The position numbers and the translations under genes are program-made. Shown piece by piece: positions 1 through 7,530 of a stretch of DNA of 17,601 bases. Origin of the DNA: CAVSWN01 sp046728115 (GTDB taxonomy: Bacteria; Acidobacteriota; Vicinamibacteria; Vicinamibacterales; CAVVIG01); the NCBI GenBank assembly GCA_046728115.1, contig JBKPDW010000195.1, positions 1 through 17,601 on the forward strand, written 5' to 3'. Every line of letters starts with the position of its first letter. Position 1 is the stretch's first letter. A model generated the notes under the pieces. It worked only from the letters and a program-made list of their open reading frames with translations, made no database searches and had not been told where the DNA came from.

Positions 1-2802
1 CACGTTGAAGATGTCGAGCTGGCCCTGGAAATTCACTCTCTGGACGTGGAATTTCTTCGCCAGGCGAACATCGATCTGGTTCCAGCGCTTCAAATATTTC
101 GTGCCCGGCGCGAGCAGCGGCACCGTCACGCTCGACTGCACAAGGGTAGGGAGCACGGTCCGGTCGACGTTGTAATTCACATTCAGCGACGAATCGACGA
201 CGCGGTTGAGCGTTGAGCTGTATTCGGCGTCCTGACGGGCAGTGCTGCCGAAGGTGCCGGGATAACCCTGCCAGTTTCCGCTGATCTGCACGCCCAGTGG
301 GAGCGGATAAGTTCCGGAGATCTTGAACTGCGTGACATACGGGATGGCCAGTCCGCGCTGATCGCAGAACCGAAGGGAATTCGGATCCGGAACATCACAG
401 TTGACAGTCAGCATACGGCCCGTGCTCACGCCTCCGTAGATGTTGCCGCCGTGGACGTGCGCGGTGAAGCCGACGTCGTAGCCGTTGTACCACTTCTCGT
501 TCTGATCCGAGTTCCTGTCCACGAGCTGCGACAGGCCCAGCTTCGACGGGTTCAGATTGTAGATGGTGATCGGATCCGACGCGTTCACCGGGTTCGCAAT
601 CGTCACGGGCGCGAAGTCGCTGAACCCGACCAGCACGTTGTCGCTCACGAACAAGCGACGCCAGCTTCGCCGGACCCAGTTGCCCGAGACCGACACGCCC
701 ATGGCGACCTCGCGCTGGACGCCGAGGCTGTACTCCCACTGATACGGCCGTCTGATATCCGAATCGGGCAGACGATTGAGGGACTGCCTCGTGTTGAAGG
801 GGGTGTTGACGGCTCCGAGCTCACTGTCCTGCGCGATATCGTCTCCGTTCCGATCGGTCCATGTCCGGCGATCGGTTTCCTGACGCAGCGGGTTGTAGAC
901 CTGTGCAAATCCGACAGTGGAGAAGGCCGTCATGTATTTTCCGATGTGCCCCTTGATTGCGGTCTTGCCGTCGCCCTTCAGATCGTAGACGCCACCAAGC
1001 CGCGGCACCCATGGATCCTTCCAGTTGGGCAGGTTGTAGATGGGTCCGTACTCCCGTAGCGGCACGAACCGGCCTGGTGGCGATCCCTCCTTGGGAATGT
1101 ACGTGTTGAAGAACTCCATCCGCAGGCCTGGGTTGAGGGTCAGACGCTCGAGCGTCCACGAGTCCTGTACGAACAACCCAAGGTCGTACTTGATGTTTTC
1201 CTGCGACCACTGCGTCGTGTTGTACGCCACCACCGAGACGGGAGCGCGAACGCCGGTGCTGGCGTTGAGGCGGTATTCCTGGATGAGATCCACGCCGCCC
1301 TGCAACGTTCGCTGATGCCGGTTGCCGCCCTGGCCGAGTTGAATCCCTGTCTTGAACGCGTGGGTACCGGTCACATACGACACGGCACCGGTGTACGTCC
1401 ACCGGTCGGGCGCCCTGAAGTAGTACGGACCTTGCGGCGCGCCCCACGCTTCGGTCGTATTGCGATCGAACCGGGGAATATCGGTCGGTCCGACGCTTGC
1501 CTGCGCCTCGTTAGTCGAATATGTCTCGTCGTTCTCCGAAAACCCTGCTTCGACGAGCAAGCGACTGCTCAGCGTTCCCGTGTACTTGCCCTGAGTCGTG
1601 AAGTATCGTTTCGGGCTCCGAATGCCGCAGGCCTCTTCCGCGTAAAGCGCGGGGCATTCGTGGCCGCGGAACTTGACGATGCGATCCAGATAGGCTGCGA
1701 ACTTCTGCCGCTGCGAGATCTGCCACGTCAGGCGCACGACGCCGCTCTTGATCAGATTGTCGTCGACGGTCGGCTCGAGCGGCCGGCCGTTGCGCCCGTC
1801 GGCGGGAACGTAGGTCTTGTGCGTCGAATCCAGGTTGTAGAAGGAATCGGTGACCGTCTGATCGACCCCCCAGTGGCGGAACGACCCGAAGAACCACAGT
1901 CGGTTCTTCTTCAGCGGCCCGCCGAAGCCCGGGTTGAAATCATGGATGCGCTCAACACGATTCGGCGCCTGCAGCCCCTGCTGTTGGAGCTCGTCGGTGT
2001 AGTTGTTGCTCTGCCAGCTTCCGGGTGTCCGCGACGCGAACAGCGAGCCCTTGAACGTATTGCCGCCGTCCTTCGGGATCATGTTCAGCCGCACCCCGGA
2101 GGCTTGCACTTCGGCCGACAGGCCGCTGGTCTGATACGACATTTCCTGAAACATCCCGTCGTTGAAGTAGTTCTGGATGGCGCCGTCGCCCTCGATGCCG
2201 TTCACGCCCATCCCGTCCACTTGAATGGCGTTGTCCCGGCGCTGAGAACCGTGGACTGCCATGTAGGTTTGCTGCATTCCCGCCGTGCCGCCGACGTCGG
2301 GTGCGCTCAGGGTCACGCCTGCCAGCGTCGCTCCGACGGCCCAGATATTCCGCCCGGTGGGCACGGCGTCGAGCAGATCTCTCGACAGCACCTGCTGTGT
2401 CGTGGCGCTCTTCACGTCGACCACCGGCGACGCGCCGGTGACGGTGACGGTTTCCTCGAGCGCGCCCACTCTGAGCTCGGCGTTGACGGTCGCGGTGAAG
2501 TCCGAGGGCAGGTCGATCCCCTCGCGCTTGAACGTATTGAAACCTGTCAGGGTGAACGTGACGACGTACTCGCCGGGCCGGAGGTCGATGATGCGATACA
2601 GACCCGCTTCGTCGGTGACGGCCGTCTTCACCCGCTCGATGAGTGCGGGGCTGCTGGCCTCTACAGTCACGCCGGGCAGGACGGCGCCTGTCGCGTCTTT
2701 CACCACCCCCGCGATCGCACTCTGTGCGAACGCCGGTGTAGGCGCGAAAACCAGCGAGACGAACGCGGCACACACATAGACGCCGAGACTTCTCCGTCTC
2801 AT
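1..2802 (-). CDS. Oar-like TonB-dependent receptor with carboxypeptidase-regulatory domain (3' end beyond window)
   Basis: The reverse strand reads open for 934 codons from the ATG at 2802 to base 1. A GGGAGGAG ribosome site lies just upstream. Residues 1-26 (MRRRSLGV...TPAFA) form a signal peptide, and mature protein starts near Q27. Residues about 28-115 match a carboxypeptidase-regulatory/SpaA-type beta-sandwich (GVVKDATGAVLPGVTV, then ETVTVTGASPVVDV). A plug-like part follows (VPTGRN, VDGMGVNG, LNMIPKDGGNTFKG), then an outer-membrane beta-barrel (LFVQDSWTLERLTLNPGLRM). The family moves bulky substrates across the outer membrane using TonB energy; the substrate cannot be told from sequence. 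The last residues seen (GQLDIFNV) align with a point about 30-35 residues before the end of the paralogue at 7878-10763, so little is missing. D650-E661 form an EF-hand-like loop. It is divergent from the kinase gene. Confidence 0.93.
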   Translation of the reverse strand, partial: MRRRSLGVYVCAAFVSLVFAPTPAFAQSAIAGVVKDATGAVLPGVTVEASSPALIERVKTAVTDEAGLYRIIDLRPGEYVVTFTLTGFNTFKREGIDLPSDFTATVNAELRVGALEETVTVTGASPVVDVKSATTQQVLSRDLLDAVPTGRNIWAVGATLAGVTLSAPDVGGTAGMQQTYMAVHGSQRRDNAIQVDGMGVNGIEGDGAIQNYFNDGMFQEMSYQTSGLSAEVQASGVRLNMIPKDGGNTFKGSLFASRTPGSWQSNNYTDELQQQGLQAPNRVERIHDFNPGFGGPLKKNRLWFFGSFRHWGVDQTVTDSFYNLDSTHKTYVPADGRNGRPLEPTVDDNLIKSGVVRLTWQISQRQKFAAYLDRIVKFRGHECPALYAEEACGIRSPKRYFTTQGKYTGTLSSRLLVEAGFSENDETYSTNEAQASVGPTDIPRFDRNTTEAWGAPQGPYYFRAPDRWTYTGAVSYVTGTHAFKTGIQLGQGGNRHQRTLQGGVDLIQEYRLNASTGVRAPVSVVAYNTTQWSQENIKYDLGLFVQDSWTLERLTLNPGLRMEFFNTYIPKEGSPPGRFVPLREYGPIYNLPNWKDPWVPRLGGVYDLKGDGKTAIKGHIGKYMTAFSTVGFAQVYNPLRQETDRRTWTDRNGDDIAQDSELGAVNTPFNTRQSLNRLPDSDIRRPYQWEYSLGVQREVAMGVSVSGNWVRRSWRRLFVSDNVLVGFSDFAPVTIANPVNASDPITIYNLNPSKLGLSQLVDRNSDQNEKWYNGYDVGFTAHVHGGNIYGGVSTGRMLTVNCDVPDPNSLRFCDQRGLAIPYVTQFKISGTYPLPLGVQISGNWQGYPGTFGSTARQDAEYSSTLNRVVDSSLNVNYNVDRTVLPTLVQSSVTVPLLAPGTKYLKRWNQIDVRLAKKFHVQRVNFQGQLDIFNV

Positions 2803-2942
2803 GTGCTCCTCCCTTCAAGAAGCGCTGGGTCGGGTCACCTCCGGGACGAAATGCGAGCGGATGGCGCGACGCGCGCCGACCAGAACGTGAACTGGGCGCC
2901 GATCTTCACGTACCTTGTCGAAATCCGACGCCACCGGGCCGC

Positions 2943-2971
2943 AAAATACGCTTCGTCACCGAGCGCGTCAA
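2943..2971 (-). promoter_or_regulatory. Candidate sigma-70 promoter for the minus-strand TonB-dependent receptor
   Basis: On the reverse strand TTGACG (2971-2966) is followed by a 17-bp spacer and TATTTT (2948-2943). The -35 matches five of six consensus bases and the spacing is ideal. It would give a leader of about 135 nt before the ATG at 2802. The call rests on pattern only. Confidence 0.35.
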
Positions 2972-3043
2972 TGACTATTTGCGCGAGCGCATACTGCGCG
3001 TTTTCAACCCAGGACCAGGAACTCTGGCCGGACCAAGCCTCCA

Positions 3044-3082
3044 GGCTAAGACACCAGGAAGGTCCCGGCTAAGCCACCAGGA
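3044..3082. repeat. Pair of imperfect 16-bp direct repeats (ACCAGGA type)
   Basis: GGCTAAGACACCAGGA (3044-3059) and GGCTAAGCCACCAGGA (3067-3082) differ at one base and start 23 bp apart. They resemble the degenerate ACACCAAGA/CCACCAAG short repeats common between genes in Acidobacteriota and Planctomycetes genomes. That family link is from memory, not a search. Confidence 0.6.
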
Positions 3083-3166
3083 CTGAGGCTCGACGCACCG
3101 GCAGAACGCTGGAGCGAGGGTGAATCTGACGCAAGGGATGTGAGCATCCAGCGGGACGTCACCCGA

Positions 3167-3172
3167 TATAAT
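3167..3172 (+). promoter_or_regulatory. Perfect -10 box (TATAAT) directly before the kinase start
   Basis: TATAAT lies 10 bp before the TTG start at 3183, so transcription would begin about 1-4 nt before the start codon. No good -35 hexamer is visible at 16-18 bp. There is no Shine-Dalgarno between the box and the TTG, which fits a leaderless or nearly leaderless message. Confidence 0.55.
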
Positions 3173-3182
3173 CCGTCCGACA

Positions 3183-5867
3183 TTGCCCCATAGTTCCGGC
3201 GAGCGCTTCGGCCCGTACGAGATCGTGTCGCCGCTCGGCACGGGTGGCATGGGCGAAGTGTACCAGGCGCGCGACACCCGACTCGGCCGCAATGTTGCTC
3301 TCAAGGTCTTGCCCGCCGCCTTCGCCGGGAACGCTGACAGGCTGCGCCGGTTCGAGCAGGAAGCCCGCGCCGCCGCGTCCATCAATCACCCCAACATCGT
3401 CGCCGTCTTCGACGTCGGCACCCAGGACGAGACGCCGTACGTCGTGTCGGAATTGCTGGAAGGCGAGACATTGCGCGCCCGGCTTCAGACCGGTGCCCTC
3501 GGCGTCGGCCGCGCTGTCGACTACGCGGTGCAGATGGCGCGCGGCCTGGAAGCCGCGCACGACAAAGGGATCGTGCATCGCGATTTGAAGCCGGAGAACG
3601 TATTTCTCACCCGCGACGGGCGGGCGAAAATCCTCGACTTCGGGCTCGCGAAGTTACGCGAAGAGCCCGAGCCGCCAGCCCTCACGGCCACCCTGGCGGC
3701 GACCACGACCCCCCATACTGCGCCGGGCGCGATGCTGGGCACGTTCGTGTACATGAGCCCCGAGCAGCTGCGCACACACCCGGTCGACCATCGGACCGAC
3801 ATTTTTGCGTTCGGCGCGATTCTGTACGAAATGCTCGCGGGACGACGACCGTTTCAGGCGCCCACGATTCCCGATACCATCGGCGCCGTTCTCATCAAGG
3901 ATCCCACGGACCTGACGCTCATCAATCCCGACGTCCCGGCTGGCTTGAACATGATCGTTCGGCGCGCGTTGGAGAAGGATCCGGAACGGCGGTTCCAGTC
4001 GGCACACGACCTCGTGTTCGCGCTCGAAGCGACCAGGACCGCGCACGTTGACGCGGCTTCTGTAGTCGCCAGCGTCTCTCAAACACCGCGCTTCACGCGA
4101 CGTCGACTGCTCGCCTGGGTGCTGGTGTCGGCCGCCGCGCTGGCGCTGCTGTTGGTGACCCTCCCGCGCATGCGCGAGCGGCCGCCCGCGCCACCTGTCG
4201 CCCGACTCACCGTCACGCTGCCCGATGGCTTGGTGTCGCCGCACGGCTTGGCCACACAACTGGCGGTCTCTCCCGATGGAAAGCATGTCGTGTTCACGGC
4301 CCAAGCCAGCGGCGACTCGGCGCGCCTCTGGCTGCGTCCATTCGACACTGCCAGAGCCCGGCCGTTGCCCGGCACTGACGAAGCGACAGGGCCGTTCTGG
4401 TCGCCCGACAGCGCGAACGTCGCGTTTTTCTCCGGATCGGAGTTGAAGCGCTTGACCGTCGCGAGCGGCACCGTGCAAACGATTTGCGACGTGCTTACCG
4501 CCACCGGCTCGACGACGTCGCGGGAATCGGCGGGAACCTGGAGCGGGACCGACACCATTCTCTTCGGTGTCGGTGAATCGGGACAGCAGCTGTTTCGTGT
4601 GCCGGCGAACGGCGGCGGTGTGTCGCCAGTGACACGGCTGGAGCAAAACGAGGTGAGTCACGGTCGTCCCGAGTTTCTTGGCGACGATCGGCATTTCTCT
4701 TTTGCGCTGAACCCGGGCGAGCGCGACCCGAATGTGTACGTCGGGAGCCTCGACGGCTTCGGCCGAGCATTGTTGAAGCGCGGTAACGGCGGACCGCCGC
4801 GATTTGTGGCGCCCGATCGCCTCCTCTTCGTCAGGGATCGGACGCTGTTCGCGCAGCGGTTCGATCCGAAGCGCTTCGTCCTGCAGGGGGAAGCGGAAGT
4901 CGTCGCCGACGATCTTCCTGTCGAAGGTTCCGGAAGCGGCCTGTTCAGCGTCTCGCAGAACGGCCTGCTCGTGTACCGAACCGGAAGCAATCCGCTGTCG
5001 CAACTCGCATGGCTCGACGAGACTGGCCGGAACCTGGGCATCGTCGGCGAGTCCGGCAATCTCGTGATCATGGGACTATCGCCCGACGGACTGCGTGCGG
5101 CGTATGGGCGCCGGGATCTTGCGACCGGCGTCCAGAACATCTGGGTGCTGGATCTCACGCGCAACGTGCCGACGCGCCTGACGTTCGGGACGACTGTCGA
5201 TGCCGACGCGACGTGGTCACCCGACGGCCGCCAGATCGTATTTGCCTCGACACGTGACGGGTTGAAGAACCTGTACGTCATTCCCGCGAGCGGCGGATCC
5301 GAACGCGTGGTGCTGGCGTCGACGGGGCCGGGCCTGTCGCCGGACGCCTGGTCGCCTGATGGCCGGTTCGTTCTCTACCATACGGGACCACAGCGCGAGC
5401 TCATGGCGGTGCCCCTGACCGGCGACAGGACGCCGTTCTCCGTGGTCAAGCCTCGTGTCGGAGCGGTGGACGAGGCGACGTTCTCCGCCGACGGCCGCTG
5501 GATCGCATACAACGCCGATGAATCCGGCCGACACGAGGTCTATGTCAAGCGCTTCCCGCCGACCGACGCCACATGGCAGATCTCGACCGCCGGCGGCGTA
5601 CAGCCGCGTTGGCGAAAAGACGGACGTACCCTGTTCTTCCTGGCGCTCGATGGAATGATGATGTCGGTCGACATTCGTGGCAGTAATGTCTTCGAAGCAG
5701 GCCGGCCGCGCGCGCTGTTTCAGACGCGAGTGGTTCCTTCGGGGGCTGTCGATCAGTACGCGGTGGCCCCTGACGGCCAGCGGTTCCTCGTGATGCAGCC
5801 GTTCGGCGAGTACCGGATGATGCCGCTGGCGGCGGTGCTCAACTGGCCATCGCTCACAGCGCGGTAA
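3183..5867 (+). CDS. Receptor-type serine/threonine protein kinase with PD40/TolB-like beta-propeller
   Basis: The protein has 894 residues. The PknB-like kinase domain spans about 10-285: glycine loop GTGGMGEVY (19-27), ATP lysine K41 in VALK, helix-C glutamate E60, catalytic H132-R133-D134 with K136 and N139, D152-F153-G154, and GTFVYMSPEQ (186-195). All catalytic residues are present, so it should be active. The activation loop is rich in threonine. One membrane helix lies near 309-330 (LLAWVLVSAAALALLLVTL). The C-terminal 560 residues carry repeated SPDG/SADG strands (AVSPDGKHVVF, TWSPDGRQIVFAS, AWSPDGRFVLYH), a TolB/PD40 propeller probably on the periplasmic side as sensor or binding platform. 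TTG at 3183 is the only start between the in-frame stop at 3141 and the kinase core. Targets are unknown. Confidence 0.93.
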   Translation: MPHSSGERFGPYEIVSPLGTGGMGEVYQARDTRLGRNVALKVLPAAFAGNADRLRRFEQEARAAASINHPNIVAVFDVGTQDETPYVVSELLEGETLRARLQTGALGVGRAVDYAVQMARGLEAAHDKGIVHRDLKPENVFLTRDGRAKILDFGLAKLREEPEPPALTATLAATTTPHTAPGAMLGTFVYMSPEQLRTHPVDHRTDIFAFGAILYEMLAGRRPFQAPTIPDTIGAVLIKDPTDLTLINPDVPAGLNMIVRRALEKDPERRFQSAHDLVFALEATRTAHVDAASVVASVSQTPRFTRRRLLAWVLVSAAALALLLVTLPRMRERPPAPPVARLTVTLPDGLVSPHGLATQLAVSPDGKHVVFTAQASGDSARLWLRPFDTARARPLPGTDEATGPFWSPDSANVAFFSGSELKRLTVASGTVQTICDVLTATGSTTSRESAGTWSGTDTILFGVGESGQQLFRVPANGGGVSPVTRLEQNEVSHGRPEFLGDDRHFSFALNPGERDPNVYVGSLDGFGRALLKRGNGGPPRFVAPDRLLFVRDRTLFAQRFDPKRFVLQGEAEVVADDLPVEGSGSGLFSVSQNGLLVYRTGSNPLSQLAWLDETGRNLGIVGESGNLVIMGLSPDGLRAAYGRRDLATGVQNIWVLDLTRNVPTRLTFGTTVDADATWSPDGRQIVFASTRDGLKNLYVIPASGGSERVVLASTGPGLSPDAWSPDGRFVLYHTGPQRELMAVPLTGDRTPFSVVKPRVGAVDEATFSADGRWIAYNADESGRHEVYVKRFPPTDATWQISTAGGVQPRWRKDGRTLFFLALDGMMMSVDIRGSNVFEAGRPRALFQTRVVPSGAVDQYAVAPDGQRFLVMQPFGEYRMMPLAAVLNWPSLTAR

Positions 5868-5882
5868 GACGCGAGGAGCGAT

Positions 5883-6002
5883 ATGCAGGGTAGCGGCGGA
5901 GGCGGATTCGTGGTCGACACCGCGACGATTTTCCTCGTCGCTCTTGCATTGGTGGCGCTCGGAGGGATCTGGATTTGGCTGTTGTCACGAAGGCGACCGT
6001 AA
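5883..6002 (+). CDS. Small single-pass membrane protein (39 aa) downstream of the kinase
   Basis: The ATG at 5883 is preceded by AGGAG (5874-5878) with a 4-nt spacer, and the frame ends at TAA 6000-6002. The protein starts MQGSGGGG and has one hydrophobic helix (about residues 15-34: TIFLVALALVALGGIWIWLL) ending in SRRRP. By the positive-inside rule the C-terminus is cytoplasmic. It begins 15 bp after the kinase stop, so it is probably co-transcribed and may be translated by reinitiation. No family was recognised. It could be a small regulator or partner of the membrane-bound kinase; that is inference. Being so short, it could also be spurious, but ribosome site, spacing and helix agree. Confidence 0.6.
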   Translation: MQGSGGGGFVVDTATIFLVALALVALGGIWIWLLSRRRP

Positions 6003-6039
6003 TCTTCGTGGGTGGTGATACATGACCTTGTTGATCGTG

Positions 6040-6270
6040 CTACGCACGACGCTCGCGGGTCATCCCGGCCATGGGACTTCGGGACAACTCGATGTTGACC
6101 GCCCGCCCGAATGTGTCCACCTCGAACCGAACCGTCATCACCAGCGCCAAGTACTCGAATAGCAGTGAGGGTACGAGATTGTCTCGCTCGAATGGATGCA
6201 TTCTGCGGTCCTCGCCGAGAATCACCCCGCGTTGGTGTTGGCGATCGATTGCCGCAATGGTTCCCGTCAT
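6040..6270 (-). CDS. Small diverged cold-shock-like domain protein (copy 2)
   Basis: It has 76 residues from the ATG at 6270. MTGTIAAIDRQHQRGVILGE, then RMHPFERDNL and a VRFEVDTFGRAVNIEL end follow the strand order of a cold-shock/OB fold: GxI-x-G-x-I, a short strand, then VxFEV...A.NI. The aromatic RNP1 and RNP2 residues of classical CspA (KGFGFI, VFVHF) are not conserved, so binding may differ. It resembles the upstream gene at 6553-6789 in length and pattern. The frame stays open upstream to 6534, but that N-terminal stretch looks non-coding. No Shine-Dalgarno is visible; an AT-rich TAAATACT about 9 nt before the ATG could be a -10 of a leaderless message. It might also be an unrelated small protein. 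Confidence 0.55.
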   Translation of the reverse strand: MTGTIAAIDRQHQRGVILGEDRRMHPFERDNLVPSLLFEYLALVMTVRFEVDTFGRAVNIELSRSPMAGMTRERRA

Positions 6271-6552
6271 TCGCGATCCAGTATTTACTGCCGCGTGAGC
6301 AAGTGTCGATGGGACCAAAGTCGCAGGACAGCGGCAGACTCGAGCGAACGATTTATCTGGGACGTAGGCGTGCGCTGACTGACTCTCCGCCACAGCACCG
6401 ACGCAGGGCGCCGGCGGGATCTCAAGTCGTGTTCGAGTTCGTCCGGACGCTGATCGCGCGCCGATGTGCTTTACGCACAAATGGTGCTGTGCGACGAATG
6501 ATGGGGGAGCACCTCTTGTCAGCTGCTGTGACAAGGGCGGCGGTCGTTGGGC

Positions 6553-6789
6553 CTATCCGTGAGACTGGTAGTTGGACTGGCCCTTTTCGACCTTGATGGC
6601 CGTGTTCCGACCAAGATGTTTCTTTGGCTCGAAGCTGACCGTGTCACCAACGTTGAGCCGCGCGAACTCCGTCCAGCGCACCAAGTCGTCGCGGCGAAAG
6701 TCGCGGATCTCGTTCGTCTCATCGCGAATCAACCCGGTGTTGCTGCCGGGATCGAGCGACACGATGCGTCCGTCATGTCGAGTGGACAT
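6553..6789 (-). CDS. Small cold-shock-like domain protein (copy 1)
   Basis: It has 78 residues from the ATG at 6789. MSTRHDGRIVSLDPGSNTGL, then FRRDDL and VGDTVSFEPKKHLGRNTAIK fit a cold-shock/OB-fold domain: GRIVSLDP (strand 1), NTGLIRD in the RNP1 position, RDFRRDDL in the RNP2 position, then VGDTVSFE and a closing NTAIKVEK strand. Similar small cold-shock-like proteins occur in Acidobacteriota. The nucleic-acid-binding aromatics are mostly replaced, so RNA or DNA binding is an inference. No good ribosome site precedes the ATG. A longer start at 6933 would add 48 residues with no domain-like character, so it was not used. It is followed, 282 bp further on the same strand, by a related gene. 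Confidence 0.68.
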   Translation of the reverse strand: MSTRHDGRIVSLDPGSNTGLIRDETNEIRDFRRDDLVRWTEFARLNVGDTVSFEPKKHLGRNTAIKVEKGQSNYQSHG

Positions 6790-7000
6790 ATGAGGTGCCG
6801 TGAGAATCGACGGGAATCGTAATCTCTCGAGAACCGGAGCGCAAGTAGACAACTCATTTGTGGCGTGTGTCGGATTTGAAACGCCGACGTCGCCCCTGCC
6901 AAGGTTCCGCTCCATCGCCTCGAAGGACCGCATCGGCGGCGAGCGAGCGGCGAACGCTCACTTTTTGAACTTGTTTACAAAGGAGATGAGCAGGTCGGAT

Positions 7001-7076
7001 TGGCGTCCCCATCGGGATTCGAACCCGAGTTTTGGCCTTGAAAGGGCCACGTCCTAGGCCTCTGGACGATGGGGAC
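7001..7076 (-). tRNA. tRNA-Glu (anticodon UUC)
   Basis: Reverse-strand cloverleaf of 76 nt: acceptor GTCCCCA pairs with TGGGGAC, discriminator G, encoded CCA at the 3' end (7003-7001). The anticodon arm is TGGCC-CTTTCAA-GGCCA with anticodon TTC (bases 7042-7040). The T arm is TCGGG-TTCGAAT-CCCGA. It reads GAA/GAG codons. No integrase gene or direct repeat of the 3' end was seen nearby, so it does not look like an island attachment site here. Confidence 0.97.
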
Positions 7077-7287
7077 GCAAGTGGTTGGAACCCGTGATGT
7101 TACTACGAGTGCCCTGGCTTCCGGTCACGGCTGAGGGGTTGCTGATGTTGTGTGTCACTTCCGTTTGCTGGCTCATCCTGATGTCGCCGTGCGCGGAGGC
7201 CGGGGACGTCGCGCGAGCTGCCCGAGCATCACATCACAGCCGTTGGCGTGCTCGAGATGGCATGTGTGTTGATTGGAGGTCGCGATT

Positions 7288-7530
7288 ATGGATGAGAAAC
7301 ACGATGTCACTATCGACGCGTCACTCGCCGCGCTGAGTGACGCGCTTGGCAAGGCATCGACCGATCTTCGCGCGGCTGTGCCGGCGATCGATCGTGCGCG
7401 CGCAGAAATCGCGACGCGCAACACGTCGCTCTCGCGGTCGGTCGTCGCCGATGCCGAGAAAGTGATCGATCACTTGCGCAAGGCCGACGAGTGTCTGCGC
7501 GACGTTGTGAAGGATCTGGCAGAGCGGTAG
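7288..7530 (+). CDS. Small all-helical protein of unknown function (80 aa)
   Basis: The ATG at 7288 has GGAGG (7275-7279) 8 nt upstream, which favours it over the in-frame TTG at 7273. The protein (MDEKHDVTIDASLAALSDAL... to KVIDHLRKADECLRDVVKDL) lacks a signal peptide or membrane helix. It shows heptad-like spacing of A, L, I and V, predicting two or three amphipathic helices, perhaps a coiled coil. It has one cysteine (C69). No family was recognised. It stands alone between tRNA-Glu (opposite strand) and the receptor gene 348 bp downstream. Confidence 0.72.
   Translation: MDEKHDVTIDASLAALSDALGKASTDLRAAVPAIDRARAEIATRNTSLSRSVVADAEKVIDHLRKADECLRDVVKDLAER

Larger units (their letters stand above)
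2803..3182. other. Divergent intergenic region between receptor and kinase genes
   Basis: No gene was accepted in these 380 bp; the overlapping long frames are antisense shadows of the kinase and receptor. The region should hold the promoters of both flanking genes. It contains the candidate reverse promoter (2943-2971), a perfect 7-bp inverted repeat ACGTGAA/TTCACGT (2885-2891 and 2905-2911, 13-nt loop) inside the predicted receptor leader, two imperfect direct repeats (3044-3082), and the forward TATAAT (3167-3172). Confidence 0.6.

Noticed and set aside
1315..3072. Long 585-codon forward frame
   Set aside because: It is antisense to the receptor, whose own frame is open for 934 codons with signal peptide, family motifs and ribosome site.
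3654..5003. 449-codon reverse frame
   Set aside because: It is antisense to the kinase-PD40 gene, arginine-rich and without motifs, as expected from GC-rich shadow frames.
6800..7057. Forward frame of 85 codons ending in RPHRDSNPSFGLERATS
   Set aside because: Its end is a translation of the antisense of tRNA-Glu, a well-known false gene; the rest has no coding character.
7001..7076. tRNA-Glu as an integration site for a mobile island
   Set aside because: No integrase, no direct repeat of the tRNA 3' end and no phage or plasmid genes nearby.
7085..7336. Hydrophobic 83-codon forward frame after the tRNA
   Set aside because: It has a hydrophobic stretch but no good ribosome site, and it overlaps the better-supported gene at 7288 in another frame.
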